The notes under the pieces were generated by a model. It ran no database searches. It had not been told where the DNA came from and saw only the letters and a list, made by a program, of their open reading frames with translations. A stretch of 64,000 nt of DNA from Formosa sp030427735 (lineage in GTDB: Bacteria; Bacteroidota; Bacteroidia; Flavobacteriales; Flavobacteriaceae), in the NCBI RefSeq assembly GCF_051200825.1, contig NZ_CP195158.1, positions 1,178,001-1,242,000 on the forward strand, written 5' to 3'. Positions within the stretch are counted from its first letter, which is position 1, and each line of letters opens with the position of its first letter. Below, in pieces: positions 8,704 through 17,439 of this stretch. The position numbers and the translations under genes were made by a program.

Positions 8704-9486
8704 TTAAAAAGACTCAATATAAATATCACTAAATTTTGGCTTTTCAGGTTTTTTAGAACCATTTTTTTCCGCTCTAAGTATCATTCCGTTATAAGCTTTA
8801 GTTATACTATTTCTCAGCATATTTTCAAAATCTTCTATAGTCTGCCAATCTTTTGAATCAGTTTCTAACCTTTTCACTTCGGATATGGTTGTTTTATTCG
8901 TTGTAGGGTATTCTAAACTTTTAAAATAGATAACCATTTCATCACGTTCATCGCGAGCCTCTAGGATTAAACCAGGTAAGCCTTGTAATTTCCATGGGCC
9001 ATATGGCAATGGAACTTCCAGAGTATACCATACGGTGTAAGTTCTACCCCGAAATTCACAACTAGCTTTATTCACACTGAACTTACCTATTTTTTTTGTT
9101 TCTGGTAGTAGCTTCCAATCAATAGCAGGTTTTTTCTCAGCAATATAAATATTGCCACCGAAACGTTGACTCCACCATAAACTGTCTTTTTCTCTGTTGT
9201 ATAATACCTGCTCTCCGTACCTATATGTTTTATTGCCATTATATGCAGCAACTTTCTCGCCATCACCTTTATATAATGATCTGTTGTTATAAGAGTCTTT
9301 TTCGAGAGAGTCTTTTGCCGTCACATAATACGCTTGATGTTTATTAAATATCAGGTATGAGTTTAAATCTGGACCAGCAGCACTCCTCATCCCAGGACTT
9401 TTTATTTGTCCATAATAAACAATACCTTTTTGACTATAACTTTTAGAAACAAATACTAAAAGAATAAGAATAATTTTAAGTTTCAT
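8704..9486 (-). CDS. GLPGLI family protein
   Basis: A 260-residue exported protein (signal peptide ending near SYSQ, residue 19). It carries the defining motif of the family, PYGPWKLQGLPGLILEA, around residue 160-175, preceded by the WYT.EVPLPYGP strand. GLPGLI proteins are periplasmic or surface proteins of unknown function, restricted largely to Bacteroidota. They often sit beside a TonB-receptor-like gene, as here, which suggests a two-protein unit. A near-perfect 26-bp palindrome (9538-9563) lies about 50 bases upstream of the start and is a candidate operator or leader hairpin. Confidence 0.88.
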   Translation of the reverse strand: MKLKIILILLVFVSKSYSQKGIVYYGQIKSPGMRSAAGPDLNSYLIFNKHQAYYVTAKDSLEKDSYNNRSLYKGDGEKVAAYNGNKTYRYGEQVLYNREKDSLWWSQRFGGNIYIAEKKPAIDWKLLPETKKIGKFSVNKASCEFRGRTYTVWYTLEVPLPYGPWKLQGLPGLILEARDERDEMVIYFKSLEYPTTNKTTISEVKRLETDSKDWQTIEDFENMLRNSITKAYNGMILRAEKNGSKKPEKPKFSDIYIESF

Positions 9487-9537
9487 TTATAGATGTTATT
9501 AGGGTTTTATTGTGTGTTATTTAAATATTTGATTTTT

Positions 9538-9563
9538 GTGCGCCCCTAAATATAGGGACGCAC
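9538..9563. promoter_or_regulatory. Near-perfect palindrome upstream of the GLPGLI operon
   Basis: Eleven-base arms GTGCGCCCCTA (9538-9548) and TAGGGACGCAC (9553-9563) differ at one position and enclose AATA. It is GC-rich in AT-rich surroundings. It lies 52 bases upstream of the GLPGLI start codon and about 195 bases beyond the stop of the next gene. It could be an operator or a transcript-end hairpin of the upstream lipoprotein genes. Confidence 0.45.
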
Positions 9564-9757
9564 GTATGGTGCCTTTTTTCGAGGCGAGCTGGTTTTACTT
9601 ATATTTTTTCAAAAGAAATAACGAATATTTTATGCAATACCATTATAGTGACTGATTTCTAAAATCATGAACGTCTACTTTAATTATGTATTTGTTTATG
9701 GTGTCAAATCACCTCAGTAAATATTTATTTTACAAGACTTCTTATTTTATTATGACA

Positions 9758-10216
9758 TCATGGTTTTGTAAAATATAAAAACATTGCATCTGGAGAATTA
9801 TAATGTATTGTCAAAGTATCATTATAGATACCATCAATAACAAAATGTTTTGGATTTCCTTTTTTATCATAAAATTCCATAATATAAGTTTCTCCAGCAT
9901 AATTGTCTTGTCCTTTTATCCATGTAATTTTTGTGTCAGCTTCTAGAGGCTCTAGATAAGCCATTATCCTATCTTCATTGCTTGAAAAATCAAACTCCCA
10001 ATAGTCATTATTTCCCCAATCATGAATTAAATTAGCAATAAATCCACCTTTACCATAGTGTAGTTGCCATTTACCCTTTAGGTTAGCCTTAATTACGGGC
10101 AGAGGTTTGTCGTAAAGGTCTTTGGTGGCGTGTTGTACTTCATCAGTTACATCGTCATCATTTTGACAACTGCAAATTATAGAAGCCGTCATAAAAAATA
10201 GTAAAAAATTTTTCAT
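9758..10216 (-). CDS. Lipoprotein with a shared leader, unknown body
   Basis: A 152-residue lipoprotein. The signal peptide ends in a lipobox (IICSC, Cys at about 17), followed by QNDDDVTDEV. The acidic run after the cysteine fits the lipoprotein export signal of flavobacteria, which sends lipoproteins to the cell surface. The body contains KGKWQLHYGKGG and WGNNDYWEFDF, suggesting a small beta-barrel or lipocalin-like fold; this is only a guess. The leader nearly matches that of the gene at 10741-11220 although the bodies are unrelated. It follows the gene at 10224 by seven bases. Confidence 0.65.
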   Translation of the reverse strand: MKNFLLFFMTASIICSCQNDDDVTDEVQHATKDLYDKPLPVIKANLKGKWQLHYGKGGFIANLIHDWGNNDYWEFDFSSNEDRIMAYLEPLEADTKITWIKGQDNYAGETYIMEFYDKKGNPKHFVIDGIYNDTLTIHYNSPDAMFLYFTKP

Positions 10217-10223
10217 AAGTTTT

Positions 10224-10724
10224 CTATTTTAATTCTATTCTATTTAATTTTATTGTTGCATAGTACATATCGGCAAGAGCGATAAAAGGTTCTACACATT
10301 CGCTATCAGACTTAACATCTCCAAAAAACTTTACCGCAATTGAATCATATACACCTTCCTTTTTCAAATAAGTAAATTCTTCTCCAACTAAGTCATCATT
10401 GCACACAATAAACACCCTTCGGCAATTTCCACAGCCTTCCGTTCCTTGAAAAATCCAAAACTTGTTCCTAAATTCTTCAACGTGGTCTGCATAACCATCC
10501 ACAATTTCGGTATGCTTGTAGTACAATAGTCCTGTCGTTTGCTTTTCGGGAGTAATCCCATATATTTCTTCGAATTCTTCGTTTGGTAAGGTATATTGTG
10601 TTTCGGCATCACAACCACAATTTTCAGGAGTACCGTCGTCACTATTGCAACTACTACATAATAATACTGTAAACGCTAGTAGGAAAAGGTAATTTGCCAT
10701 TTTTTTGGGGGAGTTTGTTTTCAT
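10224..10724 (-). CDS. Cysteine-rich lipoprotein
   Basis: A 166-residue lipoprotein with lipobox LLCSSC (Cys near 26) followed by NSDDGTPENCGC. The body has further cysteines (CGNCRRVFIVC and SECVEP), enough for disulfides in the periplasm or at the surface. I do not recognise a domain. It lies between two other lipoprotein genes on the same strand with gaps of 7 and 16 bases, so the three form an operon. Confidence 0.65.
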   Translation of the reverse strand: MKTNSPKKMANYLFLLAFTVLLCSSCNSDDGTPENCGCDAETQYTLPNEEFEEIYGITPEKQTTGLLYYKHTEIVDGYADHVEEFRNKFWIFQGTEGCGNCRRVFIVCNDDLVGEEFTYLKKEGVYDSIAVKFFGDVKSDSECVEPFIALADMYYATIKLNRIELK

Positions 10725-10740
10725 TTCAATTTATTTTACT

Positions 10741-11202
10741 TTACTTCTTAATCATAATGTCCTTATTATCTGATTTTGGTATTTTTATGATAATAAAGGG
10801 CTGGTTAATGACATCGTACCCCTCGCTAGTGGATGTTTTTTTGTAATTAACAATAACTTTGTTAGATGTCTCCTGGATGGTAGTAATTGTGACAGCATAG
10901 TGTGTTCTTGCTCTTATGCTGTCAAAAATGGCAAGAACTGTTTCGGATTCAAAATCTATGTCATCATTAAATGTATTTGTTACCTTATGATAAGAATCCA
11001 TTTTGGTAGTAAGTTCAATCCAAGTGGATGAATCTTTTATTATTAAGGCAGATGGCTCAATTTCCTCCTGTCCATTTCCATATAATTCACCTTCTCCAAT
11101 TATGGAATAGTTGACTTCATCGGTTACGTCATCATCATTTTGACAACTGCAAATTATAGAAGCCACTATAAAAAATAGTAAAAAATGCATCTTTCTCATT
11201 TC
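10741..11202 (-). CDS. PrcB-like lipoprotein, copy 1
   Basis: A lipoprotein of 153 residues if the start is the ATG at 11202 (MRKMHFLLFF); an upstream ATG at 11220 would add six residues without improving the signal peptide. The lipobox is IICSC, followed by QNDDDVTDEV. The body (DDIDFESETVLAIFDSIRAR, a central strand pair, then QPFIIIKIPKSD) follows the pattern I recall for the PrcB C-terminal domain, which helps stabilise a Treponema surface protease. It is a clear paralogue of 16165-16623. It is the first gene of the three-lipoprotein operon. Confidence 0.6.
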   Translation of the reverse strand, partial: EMRKMHFLLFFIVASIICSCQNDDDVTDEVNYSIIGEGELYGNGQEEIEPSALIIKDSSTWIELTTKMDSYHKVTNTFNDDIDFESETVLAIFDSIRARTHYAVTITTIQETSNKVIVNYKKTSTSEGYDVINQPFIIIKIPKSDNKDIMIKK

Positions 11203-11441
11203 AATATATTTTGGTTTCATTATGGTTATAATAAAATCTACATTAACAATATTAAGTGCTTAAAAATAAATAGGCCAAATTTTAAAAACAGTAGATTTAC
11301 CATATCACTCTAGCCATACTAAAGACATTAAGTGAAATTTTTATTTTCTTTTTTAAGTTCTTTATTTATGCAATTATATAAAATTTTCCCGTTAATGGGA
11401 TAATTTTACAGGTAAATTGTTGAAAATTATATTAGAGATTG

Positions 11442-11461
11442 TATATCAACGATATGATATA
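11442..11461. promoter_or_regulatory. Palindrome between the lipoprotein operon and tetR
   Basis: Seven-base arms TATATCA (11442-11448) and TGATATA (11455-11461) with a six-base spacer give a 20-bp dyad, the size of a TetR-type operator. It lies about 220 bases upstream of the minus-strand lipoprotein operon and 250 bases upstream of tetR. Such an AT-rich dyad could arise by chance. Confidence 0.35.
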
Positions 11462-11525
11462 ACATTCACTAACCGAAAACATAGATGTTTCTTTTCATCA
11501 TTGTTATCAGCTTTTCTTTAGTCTT

Positions 11526-11615
11526 ATGGTAACCCACACTATAGAACATTTGGATAAAGCACTAAACGGTTTTGAATATGTCAATCAGGAGTTGAATATT
11601 TCTACTAAAAAATGA
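11526..11615 (+). pseudogene. Possible gene remnant, PLP-enzyme-like tail
   Basis: A 29-codon open stretch reads MVTHTIEHLDKALNGFEYVN and ends NQELNISTKK. The HT.E.LDKAL..FE.V...L.I pattern resembles the last helix of class I/II aminotransferase-fold enzymes such as glycine C-acetyltransferase. No upstream part of such a gene is present. This is weak evidence from a short match. It lies in the 493-bp gap 11221-11713, which otherwise holds only the dyad at 11442. Confidence 0.25.
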
Positions 11616-11713
11616 TTGTTTTTAACTTTACAGGTTTGGTTGAAGAATTTATTTGATGTAGCCTTTATCTTTTATAAGAATATTTTTTATTTTCATGAGG
11701 ATTAAAACAAACG

Positions 11714-12352
11714 ATGAATAGGGTGAGAAAAACATATCAAGGAGAAATTAATAATAAAGAGCGTTCAAAACAAAAGCTTATAAGCGCAGTTGGAAAGGTG
11801 CTTAAAACGAAAGGCTATATAGGATTGACTGCAACCAATATTGCCAACGCCGCTGGATTAAGCCGTCGTCTTATAACCACGTATTTTGAATCTGTAGATG
11901 AATTAGTTGAAACTTATGTTAGAAGTAAAGATTATTGGATTGAAGCCTCGGGGATAACGAAAGAAATGATCTCAGAAAACAAGGGTGAAGAAACGAAGGA
12001 GTTGTTAAATAATCTATTACAAAATCAGTTAGATTTTTTTTATAATAGCCCAGAGATGCAAAAACTTGTTTTATGGGAAATAAGTAAAAAATCAAAAATC
12101 ATGTATGAAGTATGTGATGAGAGAGAACAGTTAGGCAGTCAAGTATTTGAATTAATAGATAAAGAGCTACAAGACAATAAAACAGATATACGCGCCATAT
12201 CTGCTTTATTGGTTGCTGGTATCTATTATATGGTATTACATGCTAAATCGACCGACACAACTTTCTGTGAAATTGATATTAACGAACCCGAAGGGATGCG
12301 GAGAATTAAAAATGCAGTAAGTTTAATTTTAGATATGTCTTATCACAATTAA
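11714..12352 (+). CDS. TetR/AcrR family transcriptional regulator
   Basis: A 212-residue regulator. Residues 18-70 form the TetR DNA-binding domain (KLISAVGKVLKTKGYIGLTA, then TNIANAAGLSRRLITTYFES with the usual F in the last helix). The remaining all-helical part would bind a ligand and dimerise. It stands alone on the plus strand between a minus-strand lipoprotein operon and a minus-strand AraC-type regulator. It may repress itself and the lipoprotein operon through the dyad at 11442-11461. The ligand is unknown. Confidence 0.85.
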   Translation: MNRVRKTYQGEINNKERSKQKLISAVGKVLKTKGYIGLTATNIANAAGLSRRLITTYFESVDELVETYVRSKDYWIEASGITKEMISENKGEETKELLNNLLQNQLDFFYNSPEMQKLVLWEISKKSKIMYEVCDEREQLGSQVFELIDKELQDNKTDIRAISALLVAGIYYMVLHAKSTDTTFCEIDINEPEGMRRIKNAVSLILDMSYHN

Positions 12353-12465
12353 TTATTTAAAAATAGAAATTCTTTCGGAATATATTTTTCGGTAGTTGTT
12401 AGTTAAAATATTAAGGGATAATATCATTTTTTGAAAAGCTCTTTGTGTTATATATAGTTAGTAAT

Positions 12466-14118
12466 TTACTCCCTTTTTTCCAGTTCTTTAATAAAAAGAG
12501 AAGGTTTTATTTCTGTTATTTTAGTAAATGATTTCGAGAATGATTCAGCAGAGTTAAATCCAGACTCTTCCGCAATTGCTTTTACGGTATATTTTCTGAA
12601 AACAGGATCCGATTTCAATCGGGAAATACAATGGGTTATCCGTAAGTCGTTAAGATAATTTGAAAAGCTTTTCCCTTTATGGTGATTGATGATTTTGGAT
12701 AAATAGTTAGCATTCGTATTTAATTCATTAGCAAGGCTATTAATCTTTATTTGAGAATTTAAAAAGCCCTTGTTCTTTTCAAAATCATTTAGTTTGGTTA
12801 TAACTTCTAGGACTATTTCTTCTTTTATATTTAAGGATTTAGAATCTGATTTTGTGTTAACGATGTCTTTTTTAGGAGTCGTTGTGTCTTCTTCTAAAAG
12901 TTCCTGTAATTTTTTTCTATAGTGGCGTCTCTTATATAGTATCCAAATTAAGAGTAACAAAATGAGTGATGCGCAAAAGAAAATAAAAAATAAATATGAC
13001 TTTTTTTCTTTTTGTAAACTTAAAACTAGTCGATCTCTATCTTTTAATAGAATTGGGGTGTTGTATTCTTTATTAAGTCGTTGTGTTAAATTTTTATAAC
13101 GTTTGTTAAGTACATTATCTATTTCAAGTAAGCGTCTAACATACTTTAATTCATTAGCGACATCTTCATTTTTATGGAAATGATCTATTAAGGCTTCATA
13201 TCCGTTTCGAAATTCAGGTTCTAAATCATTAATGAGGTATGTTATGGAATCTAGTTTTACAAAGGAATTTACAAAATCTTTTGTTTGATTTAATTGCTTT
13301 GCACTCATACCCATAAAATAATAGCACATCGCTAAATTAGATAGGTCTTTATTATTTATAAATTTAGGCCTTACTTTTTTGAGACTATCGTAACTCTTTT
13401 GATAAGCAAAATTGTCGTAATTAATACAGGCTTCATTCAGTTTAAAATAGGGGATAAGTTCTTGTTTGTCATAATGAACGGATTCTTTTAAGCCCAAATT
13501 ATTGTATAAAATTGCAGAATCTAATGCTTGCAAATGTCTGTAAGCATCACTTATGGCGTATAGGGAAATTAGATAGTCATTATAATTTTCTTTTTCTATA
13601 AATTCATTTTTAGCATGTTTAAAAATCGTTAGAGCTTCTTGGTAATACCCTAATCTCGATTTAATTAATGCAATATTGAAGTCTACATCTGTGTTATCTG
13701 AAAGCGCTTTGGATTTTAAATAATAAGTCAATGCATTATCGTATTCTCTGCTATCGTAATAAATACCTCCTAAAACATAATATACTTCGGATAATTCTGA
13801 TAAAAACTGCTTCTTGTTTTTGGATTCTTTTAATAGGTTTACTACGCTGTCCTTATACTGTGTTCTTTTCGTGTGTTTTATATAATATTTGTATCCTGAT
13901 ATCAGATTAAAAGTATCATTATGGCTTTTAGCTTTTTTTACATATGCTTTTATATTCTGAAGAAGACATGTGGTATCCGATTTACAATTTTTAATCTTTT
14001 CTTTTAAGATATTATAATCATATTCCTCTGATAGTTGAATATCTTGAATTTGTCCAAAAAGAAGGTTTAAAAGAGTAGAATAAAGGAATAGGGTAATAAT
14101 CAGGGCGCACTTCATCAA
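12466..14118 (-). CDS. Membrane TPR protein with AraC-type DNA-binding domain
   Basis: A 550-residue one-component regulator. It has an N-terminal signal or anchor, then tetratricopeptide repeats from about 90 to 330 (for example VYYVLGGIYYDSREYDNALTY). A single membrane segment lies at about 370-395 (FFIFFCASLILLLLIWILYK), and an AraC helix-turn-helix domain fills the last 110 residues (INSLANELNTNANYLSKIIN, then AIAEESGFNSAESFSKSFTK). This layout puts the TPR sensor in the periplasm and the DNA-binding domain in the cytoplasm, a type common in flavobacteria. It sits in the middle of the cargo block and is a candidate controller of the lipoprotein and barrel genes around it. Confidence 0.85.
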   Translation of the reverse strand: MMKCALIITLFLYSTLLNLLFGQIQDIQLSEEYDYNILKEKIKNCKSDTTCLLQNIKAYVKKAKSHNDTFNLISGYKYYIKHTKRTQYKDSVVNLLKESKNKKQFLSELSEVYYVLGGIYYDSREYDNALTYYLKSKALSDNTDVDFNIALIKSRLGYYQEALTIFKHAKNEFIEKENYNDYLISLYAISDAYRHLQALDSAILYNNLGLKESVHYDKQELIPYFKLNEACINYDNFAYQKSYDSLKKVRPKFINNKDLSNLAMCYYFMGMSAKQLNQTKDFVNSFVKLDSITYLINDLEPEFRNGYEALIDHFHKNEDVANELKYVRRLLEIDNVLNKRYKNLTQRLNKEYNTPILLKDRDRLVLSLQKEKKSYLFFIFFCASLILLLLIWILYKRRHYRKKLQELLEEDTTTPKKDIVNTKSDSKSLNIKEEIVLEVITKLNDFEKNKGFLNSQIKINSLANELNTNANYLSKIINHHKGKSFSNYLNDLRITHCISRLKSDPVFRKYTVKAIAEESGFNSAESFSKSFTKITEIKPSLFIKELEKRE

Positions 14119-14168
14119 TCTATCGTTTGAAATATTCTGTTTATCGATTTATGTATATAACTTGATAA

Positions 14169-14343
14169 CTAAGTTTTAATTGCCGTCGCAAGATATAGTG
14201 CTGAAGCTATAAATTCAACTTTAACATCATAATTTTTAATAAGGAATTTATCTCTAACAGATGTAATACTTTTACAGTTTTTCTCTAAACCTTTAGCAAT
14301 TATTCTTGCGTTTAACCCTTTATTGGTTTTGAAGGTTATCTAA
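14169..14343 (-). pseudogene. Possible LuxR-type helix-turn-helix remnant
   Basis: On the minus strand an open stretch of about 56 codons without a start reads KGLNARIIAKGLEKNCKSIT and continues SVRDKFLIKNYDVKVEFIAS. Its spacing resembles a LuxR/NarL DNA-binding domain (EIA..L....TV...R..I..K..V......A). No receiver domain or start is present. It may be the tail of a lost regulator next to the TPR/AraC gene. The match is weak. Confidence 0.25.
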
Positions 14344-14518
14344 TCTAATATGGGATATCAAATTTACTAAAGGAATGACACTTTATAATTATGCAAATTT
14401 ATCATGGATTGGATTTTAAATGAATAAAAAGGAAGTATCTCACTAAGTGTGTAAAGTTTAAATATCGAGGGTTAAATGTGTTTAGCTGTTTTATTGACTG
14501 CAAAGACAGGAGCATTTA

Positions 14519-14570
14519 TCTATACCTTGTTTTCATAAATATACCACTCTACATTCATGAATCTAGACTT
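14519..14570 (+). promoter_or_regulatory. Conserved 52-bp upstream element, copy 2
   Basis: This is the plus-strand partner of the element at 5827-5877. The 24-bp core at 14547-14570 is identical and holds ATTCATGAAT; TTCATAAAT lies 22 bases upstream of TTCATGAAT. It is 388 bases upstream of the TlpA-like lipoprotein gene. Apart from this element and the remnant at 14169-14343, the 839-bp gap 14119-14957 is AT-rich and shows nothing I can name. Confidence 0.55.
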
Positions 14571-14957
14571 AATAGCTTTCGATTTTCATTTTTTTTAATC
14601 TTATTTCGCTCTCAGAATAAATTTGATCCGTTCATTAATATATTCATGAACTATAAATTGAAATTAAATGGTCATAGATGTTAAAATGACAGTTGTTGAG
14701 ATATATGATTTTTTTTTTTTTTGATAATGCTCATGTTATTCTTAAGTTCATTTATCTGACAATGATATTTAGTCGTATGAAAGTAAAATTTCTAAATATG
14801 ATAAGTGTGTCATGAATATGGCGTATCAAAAAAAAATAAGAATTAATGCTAATAGGAACATTAATAATTCCTTCAATTTGGCTTTTTAATAGGTTATAAG
14901 TTGTAGTGTACTAGATTTTCCTACTAAAATAGTAATGATTAATTTGAAAAATATTTT

Positions 14958-16079
14958 ATGTCAAAAAATAAATTTATAAGTATTATAATTTTTCTTAATA
15001 TTTTTTCTTGTAAAAATTTAGAAGAAAAATTCAGTCTAAACGGTACGATTACAGTTGAAGGTGTTAAAGACTTAGCATTGGCAAGTGGATTTATCTCAGG
15101 TGATTTCTATGATTATAAATTTAATAAAGAGGTTACTAAAGTTTATAACAAAAGGTTTGAAATAGAAGGGGAAATGAATGTGCCCCATGCCTTTTATTTC
15201 ATCACCAACACAGGAGGTATCTCTGGCCTCTTTTTTCTTGATGAAGTAGAGCAGACTTTATTGATCGATACGTTAAGTATGAATATAACCCCAAAAGTTA
15301 TTAATTCTAAAACTAACGATGAATATTTATATAAATATTTGCCACGTACGGAAAAGTTAACAGAAAGAGATGAAATATTAAAAAGCCAATGGAATGATTC
15401 AATTTCAGATTTAAAAAAAGAACAGATTCGAAACGGAAGAAGAAAAATTAGAGAAAAAAAAGATGAAGTCCTACTGAATTACGTAAAAGAGTACCCTTCC
15501 TCAGTAGTTGCCATGTGGTTAATTGCAAGAAACTTTACTATATACGGATTTAAAGAAATATACCATACTGCATATAGTCACTTATCCTTTAATTTAAAAG
15601 AGACTTATTGTGGTAAAGCATTAGAATCCAAATTGAAAATAGCTAGTATTACTTCAATACATGGAATATTACCAGATGCATTTCTTAAAGAATATCAAGG
15701 TGTTAGTAAGTCAATTTCATTTAAAGAACTTCCTTCGCGGTACACTCTTGTCGATTTCTGGGCAAGTAATTGTGAACCTTGCATAAAACAATTTCCTGCT
15801 TTGAAGGAATTGTATGAAACAACAGATCGAAATTATTTTGACATTATTGCAATTTCCACAGATTCAGAACGAACTGCTGAAAATTGGGAGAGGATTATAC
15901 AGGATAAAACATTAACGTGGAATCAGTTTCTTGATGAAAATGGAGATTTTTCTAAAAAACTTATGATTAATGCTGTTCCTGCAAATTTTTTATTAGATAA
16001 CAATGGAAAAATTTTATTAAAAAATTTTTCTGTCGAAGAATTGAAAAATTTTCTTAGCACTAATCAGAAAAAGGTATAA
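14958..16079 (+). CDS. TlpA-like thioredoxin-fold lipoprotein with DUF4369-like N-terminus
   Basis: A 373-residue lipoprotein (lipobox IFSC, Cys about 18). Residues 25-130 resemble DUF4369 (FSLNGTITVEGVKDLALASG). The C-terminal 140 residues are a TlpA/ResA thioredoxin domain with active site WASNCEPC near residue 268-275, then FPALKELYE and a VPANFLLDNNGKI strand with the usual cis-proline. Such proteins reduce or shuffle disulfides on exported substrates. It starts a plus-strand run of lipoprotein genes and lies downstream of the conserved 52-bp element. Confidence 0.85.
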   Translation: MSKNKFISIIIFLNIFSCKNLEEKFSLNGTITVEGVKDLALASGFISGDFYDYKFNKEVTKVYNKRFEIEGEMNVPHAFYFITNTGGISGLFFLDEVEQTLLIDTLSMNITPKVINSKTNDEYLYKYLPRTEKLTERDEILKSQWNDSISDLKKEQIRNGRRKIREKKDEVLLNYVKEYPSSVVAMWLIARNFTIYGFKEIYHTAYSHLSFNLKETYCGKALESKLKIASITSIHGILPDAFLKEYQGVSKSISFKELPSRYTLVDFWASNCEPCIKQFPALKELYETTDRNYFDIIAISTDSERTAENWERIIQDKTLTWNQFLDENGDFSKKLMINAVPANFLLDNNGKILLKNFSVEELKNFLSTNQKKV

Positions 16080-16102
16080 GTAAACAATTCATAGGTGAAA
16101 TT

Positions 16103-16168
16103 TGTTGTGTATAATTTTGACGCAACCAAAACCGAAATTAAGCATCTTATAAATAAATAACATTATGA
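16103..16168 (+). repeat. Upstream repeat shared by two lipoprotein genes, copy 1
   Basis: The block GTTGTGTATAATTTTGACGC (starting at 16104) is followed by AACCAAA, and an AT-rich run ends at the start codon of 16165. A similar block precedes 16805 (copy 2 at 16741-16807). Each contains GTTGT and GCAAC as short inverted arms about 15-20 bases apart. Confidence 0.4.
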
Positions 16169-16623
16169 GAAATTGGATATACTTACTTTTTTTGACTCTT
16201 GTACTAGTATCTTGTAGCAATGAAGATGATGACATAACCGATGAAGTCAACTATTCCATAATTGGAGAAGGTGAATTATATGGAAATGGACAGGAGGAAA
16301 TTGAACCATCGAACTTAATAATACAAGATTCAGCTTCGTGGAGTGCACTTACTACAAAAATGGATTCTTATAGTAAGATAACAAATACATTCGATAATGA
16401 TATCGATTTTAGTTCTGATATGGTTCTGGCTATTTTTGACAGTATAAGGGCAAGAACATTTTATACTTTTACAATGACTACAATTCAAGAAACATCAACC
16501 AAAGTTATTGTAAACTATAAGAAGACAACAACTAACCAGGGGTACGATGTCATTAACCAGCCTTTTATAGTTGTAAAAATACCAAAATCGAGTAATAAGG
16601 AAATTTTGTTTAATCAAAACTAA
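16165..16623 (+). CDS. PrcB-like lipoprotein, copy 2
   Basis: A 152-residue lipoprotein (lipobox LVSC, Cys about 17) followed by SNEDDDITDEV, an acidic surface-export-like signal. From there it is closely similar to the protein at 10741-11202 along its whole length (shared IIGEGELYGNGQEEIEPS). It has the PrcB-like strand pattern ending VINQPFIVVKIPKS. The two copies lie 5 kb apart on opposite strands on either side of the TetR and AraC regulator genes. Confidence 0.65.
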   Translation: MRNWIYLLFLTLVLVSCSNEDDDITDEVNYSIIGEGELYGNGQEEIEPSNLIIQDSASWSALTTKMDSYSKITNTFDNDIDFSSDMVLAIFDSIRARTFYTFTMTTIQETSTKVIVNYKKTTTNQGYDVINQPFIVVKIPKSSNKEILFNQN

Positions 16624-16740
16624 TAGTCTTAGATTAAACAAATTCGTTGTCTTTGCGTTTTCAATTTATATCCTTTTTTACAAGATAAAATTCAAAATTG
16701 GGTTGGGTAGGAAGGCAAGTTATCTACGAACCCATTTAAA

Positions 16741-16807
16741 ATAGGTTGTAGCCAATATAACGCAACCAAATAGAACTTCTATTATCTACAAATAAATAGT
16801 ACTTATG
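16741..16807 (+). repeat. Upstream repeat shared by two lipoprotein genes, copy 2
   Basis: The block GGTTGTAGCCAATATAACGC (16744-16763) is followed by AACCAAA and AAATAAATA up to the start codon of 16805. It matches the block upstream of 16165. Inverted arms GGTTG and CAACC are present. Confidence 0.4.
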
Positions 16808-17275
16808 AAAAAAATAATTTTAGGGTTTTTGACAATTGGCATTTTGTTGTCTTGCAGTAGTGATGATGATAACGAATTCAATACCAACGAACAAAATTTT
16901 CTTGTTTTTGGGCATTTTTATGGAGAATGTTTTGGAGAAAAATGTGTAGAAACATTTAAACTAACCGATACATCGCTTTTTGAAGATACAGTTGACGACT
17001 ACAACGGAGAGAATGCCGAATTTGTTGAATTAGAACATGATTTGTTTAAACAAGTTAAAAACATAACGGATTTTTTCCCTAATCAACTTCTCAATCAGAA
17101 TGAAACAGTTTTTGGTTGTCCAGATTGTACTGACGGAGGAGGATTATTTATTCAATATTCAGAAAATGGGAATTTAAAACGTTGGAGAATTGACCAAGTC
17201 AAAGATAATGTTCCTGATTATTTACATATTTTTATTGATAAAGTGAACGAAAAAATAGCACTTATAAACGAATAA
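16805..17275 (+). CDS. Lipoprotein of unknown function
   Basis: A 156-residue lipoprotein with lipobox LLSC (Cys about 17) followed by SSDDDNEF, close to the surface-export signal described in Flavobacterium johnsoniae. The body holds two cysteine pairs (ECFGEKC and GCPDC) and a stretch, VELEHDLFKQVKNITDFFP, typical of small soluble domains. No family is recognised. The protein ends KVNEKIALINE without further domains. Confidence 0.65.
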   Translation: MKKIILGFLTIGILLSCSSDDDNEFNTNEQNFLVFGHFYGECFGEKCVETFKLTDTSLFEDTVDDYNGENAEFVELEHDLFKQVKNITDFFPNQLLNQNETVFGCPDCTDGGGLFIQYSENGNLKRWRIDQVKDNVPDYLHIFIDKVNEKIALINE

Positions 17276-17439
17276 AAAATGGCTTATGAGAATGATGTAT
17301 CTAGCTGATCGCAGCTGAATTCCTTATTGAAATTCTATGCTTATTTAGAGTCTTACCGCACCGATGTCTTACCGAAACCATTATCGTCAATTTTAAATGT
17401 TACCAAACTAAGAAAATAGGTTTATAAAATATTAAAAAC

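Noticed and set aside
14478..14684. 68-residue plus-strand ORF
   Set aside because: It covers the conserved 52-bp element, has no ribosome-binding site and an odd Phe/Ile-rich composition; the element explains the conservation.
16103..16807. More attC-like sites among the lipoprotein genes
   Set aside because: The short GTTGT/GCAAC arms do not pair with matching cores at the far gene ends, and the long hairpins are absent.
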